Under the pieces are notes generated by a model, which was given only the letters and a program-made list of their open reading frames with translations, was not told the DNA's origin and did no database searches. A stretch of 64,000 nt of DNA from Petrosia ficiformis (lineage: Eukaryota > Porifera > Demospongiae > Haplosclerida > Petrosiidae). A program made the translations under genes and the position numbers. Each line of letters opens with the position of its first letter. Position 1 is the stretch's first letter. Positions 23,101 to 35,695 of the stretch are shown piece after piece. The stretch lies in contig OX345653.1 in NCBI GenBank assembly GCA_947044365.1, positions 804,501-868,500 of the forward strand, read 5' to 3'.

Positions 23101-25020
23101 TGTGTTTATACATGTATAATATACATCATTGTATACATACATGTAGTGTAATATACATCATTGTATACATACATGTAGTATACATACATGTAGTGTAATA
23201 TACATCATTATATACATACATGTAGTGTAATATACATCATTGTATACATACATGTAGTGTAATATACATCATTGTATACATACATGTAGTGTAATATACA
23301 TCATTGTATACATACATGTAGTGTAATATACATCATTGTATACATACATGTAGTGTAATATACATCATTGTATACATACATGTAGTGTAATATACATCAT
23401 TGTATACATACATGTAGTGTAATATACATCATTGTATACATACATGTAGTGTAATATACATCATTGAACATGTACTATATCCAATTTTTTATACATGTAC
23501 ATCCATGTAACTTGCATATAATTATACATGTTCATTGTGGGTGTTTGTGTATTACTGGAAAATGTTTTTGGTAACTCTATACCTCTAACTTGAGACTATT
23601 GTGTGTGCCAATGTACTTACCATTTATCAGTTTCTGAAGTTTCAGTATCATTGGAATATTCCTGTAGCCTTGCGCGTGAAGAAGATGAATGAAACGTGAA
23701 AGTAAAACAATTAAAGTATACTCACCATTGTTGTAATGGTTCGTTAGTAAATTCATCAATCCATTCTCTTTCTTTGTTTTGGACTACAAATAGAAAGATG
23801 GATGTACTGATCAATGGATGTATGGATGGATAGATGGATGGACAGATGGATGGATGGATAGATGGATGTACTGATCAATGGATGGATGGATGGACAGATG
23901 GATGTACTGATCAATGGATGTATGGATGGATAGATGGATGGACAGATGGATGGATGGACAGATGGATGGATACATGTTGATAGATAGATGTAATGATGGA
24001 TAGATATATAGTTGGATGTCAGGATATAGTATATTAATAATTAGTTATAGTATTACCAAGAGGATGTTGATGTCCATGTGTGTTTCCAAACTCTTCTATC
24101 CACGATTCAACACCTGCTTCTACAAATAGAGAAACAAATATTAATATCTTTCTTATTACATACTCAATAACTGATGTGTATATGAATATTACAAATGATA
24201 CTATTAAACATTTGTATGCTATTTCAACATGACTCTTTACTTCCATCATAAACACATCATACACATATCATTAATTAATGACCTTGAGATGTTTGTGGAG
24301 CATTTTGTAGCTCTTGTAATAATGATGACATGTTAAATGTCTGTGGAACAAGAGAGCGTGGTGCCTGTCTGAGGAACTCTCTTACCATCTCTTCCTCTTC
24401 TCTTCCCTCAGGATAATTCTATCAGCATGACAGATATCCACATGAATACGGTGGCAAATTGCTTATCACCAAATCATATATACACCAAATTCATACATCA
24501 TATATACATACATATACACACCAAATCAATACATACATACATACACACACCAAATCAATACATCATATACATACACACACAAAATTAATACATCATATAT
24601 ACATATATACACACACCAAATCAGTATATAACTATATATATACATACACACACCAAATCAATACATCATATATATATATTTACACACCAAATCAATACAT
24701 CATATATATACACACACTAAATCAATACATCATATATATATATACATACACACACCAAATCAATACATCATATATATATATACATAAACACACCAAATCA
24801 ATACATCATATATATATATACATACATACACACACCGATAGTTCTGTTAATCGATCATGATGTATTGTGCCCTACAGAAAGAAAGTTACATTATCATATC
24901 AACATCAATATATCAAATTCTCACTTTTGATCTTGGTTGACTGTGGACCATGTGTGAACTCCATTGCATCAGAGGATTGGGGCCTCCACATTCCCCTTCC
25001 ACTAGCTGCTTCAGAGCCAT
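17180..25020 (-). CDS. PEX5: Peroxisomal targeting signal 1 receptor PEX5, 17 exons
   Basis: PEX5 binds C-terminal SKL-type signals in the cytosol and carries cargo to the peroxisomal docking complex. Exons: 24,925-25,020, 24,836-24,871, 24,283-24,418, 24,057-24,119, 23,726-23,783, 23,621-23,668, 22,909-23,011, 22,742-22,798, 22,490-22,692, 21,779-21,985, 21,234-21,315, 21,135-21,175, 20,592-20,660, 20,361-20,439, 19,831-19,977, 18,574-18,671, 17,180-17,375. Phases all agree and give 572 aa. The N-terminus [13 protein letters not shown] keeps Cys11, the residue mono-ubiquitinated during receptor recycling. Five WxxxF/Y docking motifs are visible: WIEEF, WIDEF, WLQEY, WIQEF and WTKEF. The C-terminal half has the TPR repeats ([50 protein letters not shown]). 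Length is a little under the human protein. It is divergent from PDE6D with 52 bp between ATGs. Exons 13-17 have two broken copies to the left. Confidence 0.95.
18818..19381. mobile_element. 564-bp pogo/Tc1-mariner-type MITE
   Basis: The ends CAGTGGAACCCCGCTTAACG and its complement CGTTATACAGGGGTTCCACTG are terminal inverted repeats, flanked by TA on both sides (18,816-18,817 and 19,382-19,383). CAGTGGAACCCC-type ends with TA duplications are typical of pogo/Tigger non-autonomous elements. It sits in the PEX5 intron between exons 15 and 16; blocks A and B lack it, so it inserted after the duplications or only in this copy. No transposase frame. Confidence 0.85.
23122..23466. repeat. 32-bp minisatellite in a PEX5 intron
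   Basis: About ten copies of a 32-bp unit (TGTAGTGTAATATACATCAT then TGTATACATACA) occur head to tail with few differences, in the intron between exons 6 and 7. The unit contains ATGTA/TACAT palindromes. Confidence 0.9.
23800..24015. repeat. GGAT/GACA tetranucleotide repeats
   Basis: GGATGGATGGACAGATGGAT-type repeats, with a higher-order unit containing TGTACTGATCAATGGATG repeated three times, in the PEX5 intron between exons 4 and 5. Confidence 0.85.
24459..24835. repeat. CACACCAAATCAATACATCA minisatellite
   Basis: About nine degenerate copies of a 35-45 bp unit made of CACACCAAATCAATACATCA plus a variable TATATACATACA stretch, in the PEX5 intron between exons 2 and 3. It gives long histidine/isoleucine/threonine/tyrosine-rich frames that are not genes. 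Confidence 0.9.
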
Positions 25021-25072
25021 TGCTAATAAATTAATCACCTGTTGTGGGCGTGGTAGAACACGCCCATATAAA
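25021..25072. promoter_or_regulatory. 52-bp bidirectional promoter between PEX5 and PDE6D
   Basis: The start codons of PEX5 (minus) and PDE6D (plus) are only 52 bp apart. The interval holds a 7-bp perfect inverted repeat, GGGCGTG (25,046-25,052) and CACGCCC (25,059-25,065), resembling a GC-box/KLF-type site in both orientations, then ATATAAA just before the PDE6D ATG. Either both 5' UTRs are extremely short or the transcripts overlap at their 5' ends. Confidence 0.6.
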
Positions 25073-26887
<1,815 letters not shown>

Positions 26888-28596
26888 TCACATGGTATCT
26901 GGAATAAGTCACATGACCAACATTTATCACTTACTATATGTAACTCTTCAAATGCTTTTGTTATTTTTGTAATTTTAAAACTATTTTTGTAAAATGTTAT
27001 TATCTGTGGATTCCTTCGAAGCATTTTGAACCAAACTGGCCTATGAGTTTCGTTAGTTCTCGGGATTTTTTTCTTGAGGTACTGGAGCGATGTAATATAT
27101 TTCCTCAAGTCTTTCTACATTCCAAAAACAGGGATGGTAAATGATTAATTAACAGTTTCTCATACTGTGCCTTCCACCTAGATTGTAAGGAAATTTGATC
27201 CCTAGTAATCTACATGTGATTATAGCAGGATTGAGTTACCATCAGGATGGCTAAACTATTGACCAGCTGTCAGTTCAGCTTAACAGTGGTTCCAGTATAC
27301 ATACCTTTAACAATTGCATTGCTTATATTATTTTTAGTGGCTATGCTTCCAGCTTTCTCACCAGAATTTTCAAATAGAAAGGGTGTCAACCACTACAGAT
27401 AGTATGCATGTAAAAATGTTTCACTCATACGATCCGCATCACTATTTTTTTGCTGAAGTAATTTGAAACAAGTGCAAGATTAATTATCAGTGAGCTAAGA
27501 GTGCAATAATCTGCTATTATATATATATAAAGGTCATTCACGTTCATCATGACCTCAGACAAATGTTCATAACTTTAGTTTGGAATGTCCAACAATCTTT
27601 TTCCTCGTATAATAGTCCTTCCTGTTCTTTATTGTGTATGTTAAATTTCAATCCATTATTTCATTATTGATCATGCATTAACCTTATGACATTAAATTAT
27701 ACATTATTGGATCACATCATAATTTTGAGGACATTTTGAATATGTCAGACTATAGTTATGTTGATGTTTACCAAATCCCCAAATAGTCTTAATAAATATG
27801 AATATTATTATACTGCATATTGTGTTCTGGGTACTTTACCATGAATACTAATAAGATACTTCCAAGAATTGATTATTATACTAGCTGTATGTTGTGTTCT
27901 GAGTACTTTACCATGGGAAGAATTACTTCTTGTAGTCTCTATAGCTAATATTGGTGGAACTGATATATAGATGTCCTTACAATAGCTATATAATCCATGT
28001 AATCCTCCTAGAAATTGGATCTGTGTAGCTAGCTATATATAAGATTATGCATGTCCTGTTTTAGGCTGTTTAACAGTTCAGTTCTTTATATTATACAGAT
28101 TCATCATGGTATATACAAATGAGAATAGAAATGAAGTTGTTAATGATGCTTTGAAGGTTGCATAATGACCATGCACAACTTTTTTACTTCTAGATCTGCT
28201 GTGACCACAAATATAATGCATACATAATACATCATTAGCTAATGATGTTTTATGTACACTATAGCTATAACTATAGGTACAGAAGGAACTCTATAATCAT
28301 AACTCCAAAAACAATGCATGTATACAAACAGCTTAATTGTTAAACCCAACTGCACATATATACAAATTTTAATAACTATATACTTTCTCTGATTCTCATC
28401 TTGCAAAAAACAGAGCGGCAATTTTGAAAATTAATATTAATTTTCAACTGGTACTACACTTTCACAAGCTTGGTGTATTCTATTGCAGAATGAATTTATT
28501 TATCTACTGAACCTGTAGTTCAATTCTTGGAATCTGTATAAAATTCATTATGTAATTAATACAATTCCTCAAGGAGATCCATCATTTGGGACTGAT
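26888..28596. other. Intergenic region downstream of PDE6D
   Basis: Apart from the dispersed repeat at 27,530-27,745 and a small local duplication around TGTTGTGTTCTGGGTACTTTACCATG (split over 27,815-27,915), I see no gene, RNA or clear element. The PDE6D 3' UTR should lie at its start. Confidence 0.5.
27530..27745. repeat. Dispersed ~220-bp repeat, copy 1 of 3
   Basis: Contains TTTAGTTTGGAATGTCCAAC, CTTCCTGTTCTTTATTGTGT, AATTTCAATCC and ATTAACCTTATGACATTAAA in fixed order. The same order appears at 46,845-47,090 and 59,995-60,285. No clear inverted ends; family unknown. Confidence 0.7.
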
Positions 28597-28603
28597 TATA
28601 TAA
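28597..28603 (+). promoter_or_regulatory. TATA box of the first PH/Gly-rich gene
   Basis: TATATAA followed by GGGCACTAC lies 39-45 bp before the ATG at 28,642, a plausible TATA box for a short 5' UTR. No promoter of this kind is clear for the second paralogue. Confidence 0.4.
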
Positions 28604-28641
28604 GGGCACTACAGCTCACAGTTCATTTCAGGTTTTAGACG

Positions 28642-31600
28642 ATGGCTACTCGAGAAAATCCAACAGTTACTCGCAGAGTTTCTGCGCCTGCAGTGCTCCA
28701 AAAAGGTCGCATTCAGTCGTGTGACGGCTACCTCTGGAAAAGAAAGGGCTCACTTTTGCACCGTTGGGAGAAAGAGTGGTTTGAAGTAATACCTGGTGAG
28801 CTACATAACATTATTACAGTTAATATAGATGTAAAACTGCATTATATTTCGCTAATGCGCATTTAATTAAGGGTCGCGGTTGTAATTTAACGTGGTGCGA
28901 GAGTGGGCAACATATCACTTAGTGGGTTCGGGCTGTTAGTTGAGCATTAAGTAATCAATGAGTGTGCACTATGCTGTTTTAAAATACGATCAGGTAACTA
29001 GTATGTGAAAATGTGATTGGCTGTCACTTGATATGTATTATGTATAGCAATATTATTTTAAATTTAATTATGCCTCCCTCCTGCAGGTTCTCAAAATCAT
29101 GATATTCAAAAGTTTAATAAAAAGGGTCGACAAAAATCCCTCCACTGTTTTCCAGCTACTACCAACCCAAATTTACGTGTTGAACCAGTCAGTTTGGACC
29201 CAAGCAGTGATGACTTTATGGGATTTAATATCATTGATACTACAAAGAAAAAAGAAAAAGAAGTTAGTCGATTTCGAGCAGACAACATTGTTGAAATGCG
29301 AAAGTTCATGGCCTCTCTGGGTGGAAGTAGTGCTGGTCTGTTTTCAGTAAAGATTGATGATGTTGATGGTTCAGGGGAAGCTACACCTGACTTGATGGAC
29401 ACTTCTCGGTCTATTCCAAATGCAGGAGATGAAATCCATTCTCCACTCTTCAATACACCTACAAACTACCAAGAGGTACTTCAATTGCTTCCTTTTGAGT
29501 TTTACTTCAGAAAGGACACTGGTCTCATAATACCTGAAACATTTCGTACTCAACTGCTGTTTCCTGGTAAAATAATGCCAAAGTATGACCCAAAGGCTCC
29601 TTTGCCTAAAGCATCACGAAGACCTTGGCATGACACATTCAGGCATCCATTGGGACCCAGAGTTTTCCTTCCAATCAGCATTGGTTATGGGTCTGAAGTT
29701 GGACTAGAGCCAGGCGTTCAAGAGCTCTGGGATCCAGTAAAACAATCAAATTTCTTTGTTGATCACAATAAACAGGCTATGTTCTTAAGAGATCCTCGTA
29801 AACCAAAAGAAGTTTGTCCTGTTGTTAAACAACAAGTTGTGGAATATGGAGATAGACGTCGTCAACAATCTCTCCCTCCTGGTATTTGCACTCACTCTGC
29901 TGTTATCGAAGCAACCTCAAAGAGAGCCTACTTAAAGCCACATGGTTGCATTGTTCGTGCTTGTGGAATAAGAGGGAATAACGGAAATCCTGGGAATACA
30001 GGACTAACAGGACAGCAAGGAATTAGTGGAAAGAATGGAGGAGGAGGGTTCCTAAGCTCAAACTCATCTATACATGGCAAACATGGACAGGATGGAGGAC
30101 CAGGAGGTGATGGAATGGTTGGATTTCGAGGAGTTGATGGTACAGATGCAAGTGATATGATTATCTCTATAGCTGGTGATGCCAATGAGTTGTGTGTCTC
30201 TGGTTACTGTACTACTAAAGCACACCTTGGAGGCAAAAAAGGTGAACAAATTCTCTTCATCAATTGTCGAGGTGGTGATGGAGGTCATGGGGGTAGAGGG
30301 GGCAATGGAGGAGAAGGAGGTAATGGAGGAAATGGTGGACATGGACGTGATGGAGCGAATGCATGGGGAACAGGTGCTGATGGAGGTCATGGGGGTAATG
30401 GAGGAGATGGGGGTGATGGGGGACCAGGAGGTGATGGAGGAAATGGTGGAAATGGTGGAAATGCTGGCTGTGGTGGTAGATGTGTTATACAGACAAATGA
30501 ACCAAAACTTTTAATGCTAGTCGAGGCTGACTGTATGAGTGGGACTCCAGGGAAAGGTTCAAATGGGGGAAAAGGAGGTGTAGGTGGTGGTGGAGGAAAT
30601 GGAGGAAGAGGAGGAAAAGGAGGATCTGGTGGACCAGGTGCAACATATACTCGTATTGAAGGAGGCTATGAAGTTACCCATAGTACGCCACCAGGAAGAG
30701 CTGGAAGTCCAGGCTATGGTGGCGCTGGTGGTAGAAGGGGTCATAATGGAAGGGATGGGCGACCTGGACAAGATGGAGCACCTGCCAAACATGGAGGAAT
30801 CCTGTGGGTACTTTTCTCAAAAGAGAATGGAAGTGTTTTACAAGAAGCTTCAACTCGTTATGATGCTGAGGTGACAGGCTTTAACATCAAATCTGCAATT
30901 ATTCATGATGGCATATTTGAACCAAATGAGCAAATAGTTATTTCCAGTCTATCAATCATCAACAGTGGTGGACTACCATTTCCAGAGGGAGCTTCAGCCT
31001 TCTTTCCTAGCACCAAATCTATCAAATTTGAACCAACAGTATTTGATCTACCAGGTAAATCTCTTTTCCCTACAAACACCTTCACTGTACCAATCACTTA
31101 TCATGGTAGAATTGAAGACCAGCCACCTCCCAATGTACCTGGTCCATTCATAGATACTATAGAGTTCTGTCCTCGTATTGAACTCATAGGAAGGCCCTTT
31201 GAGAAGTCTTTCTTACGCAGAAAGTTAGTGGTGCAATACCCTGTAAAACTGGCCTATCTAAGATGCTCTGAAAATCTTGGAAGAGGAGAAGTATCTGTAC
31301 TCAATATTGGCATTCAAAATATCTCTAATATGCCATATGGAAATTGTCCAGGCACTGGAGGTAAAGTAGTGCTGCAAATTCACTTTGATTCTCGAATCAT
31401 TCCAGTTGGTTCTGCCAATGTTAGCCAGTCAAAGGTTCCATATACCATTACTTATGATCCAGAGATTCGAGATAGTATGTTTATTCAAGTAGACATGCTT
31501 CCACCACATGTAACATCCAACATTCAAGTGACCATCCAAATGGAGAATCATGCTGAGCTTTTCGATCGTTGCAAGTGGCAAGCTGACCTCTACCTTCGAA

Positions 31601-32928
31601 ACAAGCTTATTGAATACAATCTTGCAGAGATACGAGTTTCTCCATTCTACATTCCACGAGACCCTCCAGCAGATGTGTTGTTCATTACTAATGAACTTAT
31701 TACGAGGAAGGAGTTTGTATTTTGGCAAAAACTTCTAGAGTATCTCGAAGTCTCAGTTGATTTCTGGGACACAACAAAGTATGGTGGCCTATCTGTTGAT
31801 TGTAAAACCAATGCTCGGCATGAAGTCACCTGGGAAGGTCGTTACCAAGGTAGGATGATACTCTATCCTCATTGCAATCTCCAGCTTCTTCATAGTACCG
31901 ATATAGTTCGACACTTTAGCGGAGCTAATCGAGAAGTTCAGGTTAAAGATCTCCATTCTAGCATGATCCTGTTTATGCCTCCAGACCCAAATGCTTCGAA
32001 TGCAATTGATGCAAAAATCCTGAAATATCTCACTGCTGCAGAAAGAGCTGTTGAACTTCCTGTTAATGCATATGGTGGCAAGCACATATCCAAACCCGAC
32101 ACAAGCAAAAATCCTCAGCCTTATTTGAAGTGGGAGAAAAACTATATCAAGAAACTAGAGAAAGAAAGACCAGCTCAGCTACCAATTGTGGTTGGACGGC
32201 GAACTAATGTACAATCCACTGGTATGTTCAAATACTCATACGGAACAGTTGATATACGTCAGGTTCCTCTTCTGCATTCAGCCAAATTCCTAGTGATAAC
32301 AAGCTCTGTAGGTAATGCTGTTAATATCAGTGATGATGATACTGACCTCTCTCCAAACTCTTCTGAAATACCACTTGCCAGCAACTACGGACAAGTGTTC
32401 CTAGCTACCCTCTTTGGTATTTCCATGAGCCGTAAGCTTGAGTTACTCAAAACGCACGAAGAAGTATCCACCATGTCATCAGCTCAATTCTCATTCTTAC
32501 TTCCTAATGGAGCCCATCTGAGTAAAGCTGAGCTAGTCATGATTACCTCTGCATGGGAAATCGCAGATGAAGTTTACAACTTCACCGGGTTTTCTCAGCG
32601 CATGCAGATTCTTTCACGAGATATCCAGGACAATACTGCAATGTACATCAAAAATGGTCGCACAATTTTATGTGGTCTTGTACTGATCAAGAAGGAAGTA
32701 AAGAAGCGTAAGGAAAAGCTGAAGAAACTCACCAATGCCCAAGTTTCTCAAGCCCAGAATGAAATTAGCCAATTGGCCACTCAGATTGAACGAGCCCTGC
32801 GTCAAGCCGGAGTGGACCACAAGAACCTTGATGTTCTTCCAAGTCTGGACATACTAACAGATCCCAATCGGTTCCATCGTACGCACCAACTCATCTACAA
32901 AGATAAGAAGTGGGACCTCACTGGATAG
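28642..32928 (+). CDS. PH domain / WW-like / glycine-rich protein, paralogue 1 (1,331 aa)
   Basis: Two exons, 28,642-28,795 and 29,087-32,928, joined in phase 1. Residues about 18-130 form a PH-like domain split by the intron (DGYLWKRKG, WEKEWFEVIPG, then [18 protein letters not shown]). Residues about 256-290 read LEPGVQELWDP, then [18 protein letters not shown], a WW-domain pattern in which both signature tryptophans are replaced. Residues about 338-622 are glycine-rich: collagen-like GxxGxx at first ([13 protein letters not shown]), then GGNGG repeats, interrupted by cysteine-containing spacers. The remaining ~700 residues are globular, with [20 protein letters not shown] and SVDFWDTTKYGGLS motifs and a basic coiled-coil-like segment near the end. 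No signal peptide or membrane span, so probably intracellular and membrane-recruited. I do not recognise the family. An intron follows the stop codon. Confidence 0.85.
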
Positions 32929-33174
32929 CAAGGTAGGCAGACATAGTAACTAGATACTGTTAATACTTAAGTATATACGTATTATGATAATTATCACTTT
33001 GACATCTAGTATCATGTGTTGGGTATTGCCATTAGTGTAAAAGCGAAACAAACAGAAAGATTGTGAATATAACATAATAGATATTGATATAATTATATTT
33101 ATATAGTAATTATTATTATGCATGTGCTATAATTATACAACTGAAATTTATTTTATGACTTTCATTCATTTGCA

Positions 33175-33365
33175 GGACTATCCAATTAGACTTTAGAACA
33201 AAAAGAACAAAACGGTGTAAACTCACTAGCTACATACTAGACAAGTAGAATTCTTTTTGATATTATAGTTAGAGTTGATGATATTTTATATTAATAAGGA
33301 ACCGATATTTTATTTTATGCTACCTGCTACCTTTTGGATTGATATGTTTTGAATTAAAATTAATA
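33175..33365 (+). other. 3' UTR exon of paralogue 1
   Basis: A donor (CAAG|GTAGGC) lies just after the stop codon near 32,932, and an acceptor (CATTTGCAG) ends at 33,174. The exon starts GGACTATCCAATTAGACTTT, matching the exon starting at 41,181 after paralogue 2. The homology shows that the post-stop intron is ancestral to both genes. The exon 3' end is not determined. Confidence 0.55.
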
Positions 33366-33724
33366 GTGAATACCATATAAATACATCACTACAAATGTAT
33401 ATATAAATATGCCTTCGTTGTCGTTACATCAAAATATGTGTGTGATACATGTGCATTTCGTAAAACAAAGTGGTTATAATGGTCTAACCTCCCGGAAGTA
33501 CCATGATTATTTTATGTATAGTAAGTTACTGCAGATGTACAATCATACATAAGTGTAAAACATCCAGCATGATTATGTAAGTACATAGTCTACATACATT
33601 GTTGTTGGACAACAACAATCCCATGCAATAATTGACAAATTGCGAATTTATTAATGTAATTATGAAATTAGGAGTTGTGAAATGCATGTGTTGATTCCAG
33701 TTAATAGTATTGTAAGAACACGAG

Positions 33725-34075
33725 TAAATGATGTCCACAGAAAAACAGACTATCTCTTTCCAGGAAACAGCATGACCATAGTTGAACTTGAACCACTGAC
33801 CATTTGATCAGGAGGCTCAGACTCTAACCACTATGCACACACTGCCTCCTTAAAAAAAGAGAACTTCGGTTCCTCACAATTGAAGGGTCTTAAATACACT
33901 TGTTGTATATGTGGTTCTAGTCATTCCCATCAAAATGCCCAGTTTGATGGGTACTCCTTTTTTTTATGGAGGCAGTGTGGCGTAGTGGTTAGAGCTTGAG
34001 TGGTTCAAGTTCAGCTACGGTCATGCTGTTTCCTGGAAAGAGAGTGTCCGTTTTTCTGTGGACTTCATTACTTAT
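33725..34075. repeat. Inverted pair of tRNA-derived SINEs
   Basis: The right copy (about 33,968-34,075, plus) begins GGAGGCAGTGTGGCGTAGTG (A-box GGCGTAGTGG), has the B-box-like TGGTTCAAGTTC and ends CTGTGGACTTCATTA. The left copy (about 33,852-33,725, minus) is its reverse complement, with a longer middle part. Together they form an arm-length inverted repeat separated by ~115 bp. A further relative lies at 49,388-49,515. Confidence 0.65.
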
Positions 34076-34456
34076 ATAACACTAATAGTATGGTTAATCC
34101 TAACCAACATTCCCTATCATTGTAAAAAACACTTTCACAACATGCATATGTGTTGACACTTGCATTTCTTCGTTGAATATTGGATAAACATTGTCATGTA
34201 CTATGTATCACTGTAAACACTGATTTGTTTCGACCAATTTAATTATTTACATAGATTGTGTTTTCTCAAATACTCAACATAAACTTTGAAAGCACTGTTC
34301 ATCAGGCACATAAACATACTTGCTGTCCAATAAGATATCAAATCACCTGCTTTCAGTTTACTGAACTGCTTCAACAAACAGCAACTCTTTATACAAACAC
34401 AAAAATTAGCACAAGAATTCACATCCACTAAAGAGTCTGTATTTGTATGGCCATAA

Positions 34457-34457
34457 C

Positions 34458-34497
<40 letters not shown>
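34457..34497. repeat. (TA)n microsatellite
   Basis: About 20 TA units. The next 1.1 kb to 35,600 is AT-rich intergenic sequence in which I see no gene. Confidence 0.85.
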
Positions 34498-34499
<2 letters not shown>

Positions 34500-35621
34500 T
34501 TATATAGACACATAGAGCAAGTGCATGGGTTATAACAAGAACCCATACATATAACCAATCAAACTATGAAATAACCAATTATTATTATAATTAATAGTGC
34601 AAATAACATAAATGAGTATAAAATGAACATAACAAAACATGGAAGTGTGATTGTTCATGATTGAAACAAGCTTGAATGTAAAAACAAACTCATGAAAACA
34701 TGTATGGTAATGTGAATATTCAAGACGAATGTTGTTCGTGATTTTTCATGCAAACAAGTCATGAAATAGACTCCATGTCAGCCAGTGTCAGAATACCATG
34801 GATGGATCCAACTTAAGCTTAGTAGTTACGTAAAATACATGTATACGTACCATTTGTGAGCAGTGTGTTTAGACATTAGCAATGCATCGCTTTTATATGA
34901 AATAGATACATTAGTTATAGATCATTTGGTTTCCAGGGGATGCATCATCATTGATGGTATTGCCATACTTGAAAATATATCATCTACACATCTCTGTGTT
35001 GAAACAGATTTTATTATATACGTAGTCAGTAAGGAATGCAATACTATATAACATAAAAATTATAGATGTTCCTATCATGTGGTATTGCAATTTAAACTTT
35101 CTGGTGTATTATAATAAATAAATAAATATATATATATCTCAATCTAAGATTGACATGCACTTTGCTGTTGTATACATATGTATAATCGTATGTGTATATA
35201 TAGGTCTTTATTATAACAATTTATTCCATATATGGAGTACTTAAGAAAACTATGTAGAGATTTTCCAAGAATTGTTTTTAAAAACAGTATAGGCCTATTA
35301 TCAGGAACCCATAAAGTTTTTTGCAGTGTAGAGATCAGTTAACTGATGCATCACACAGTGGCAGAAAGATGAAGTACATGTAAATAAGGTATGTTCCTCT
35401 AGCCTACATTGTGATATGAATACTAATGAAACTTAAAATTATGTATAACATATACTTTACTGTCAGAACTGTATTATTTATTACCATACTTTTAGTCTGA
35501 ACTTGGCGTATTCAATCCTTGACTGGCAGTTGTATGAAAGCTATATATATATTTATATATAATATATATATCTTCATCCCATATAAAAAGTGTCGTCATA
35601 GTAGTACTCCCGGTCTCGTGC

Positions 35622-35660
35622 TTATAACCACGCCTATCGCAACCACGCCTATCACAGCAA
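35622..35660 (+). promoter_or_regulatory. Direct repeat of CCACGCCTATC before paralogue 2
   Basis: AACCACGCCTATCGCA and AACCACGCCTATCACA stand side by side about 40-70 bp before the start codon. CACGCC is also the core of the palindrome between PEX5 and PDE6D. A regulatory role is inferred from position only. Confidence 0.35.
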
Positions 35661-35695
35661 GAAAAAAAGTTTTCATTTTAGACCTGTTTATGACG

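Noticed and set aside
24459..24860. 133-codon His/Ile/Thr/Tyr-rich frame
   Set aside because: It is a translation of the 35-45 bp minisatellite in a PEX5 intron.
29928..30390. Proline- and Thr/Ser-rich minus-strand frames
   Set aside because: Shadows of the glycine-rich coding region on the plus strand; the same occurs at 36,990-37,592.
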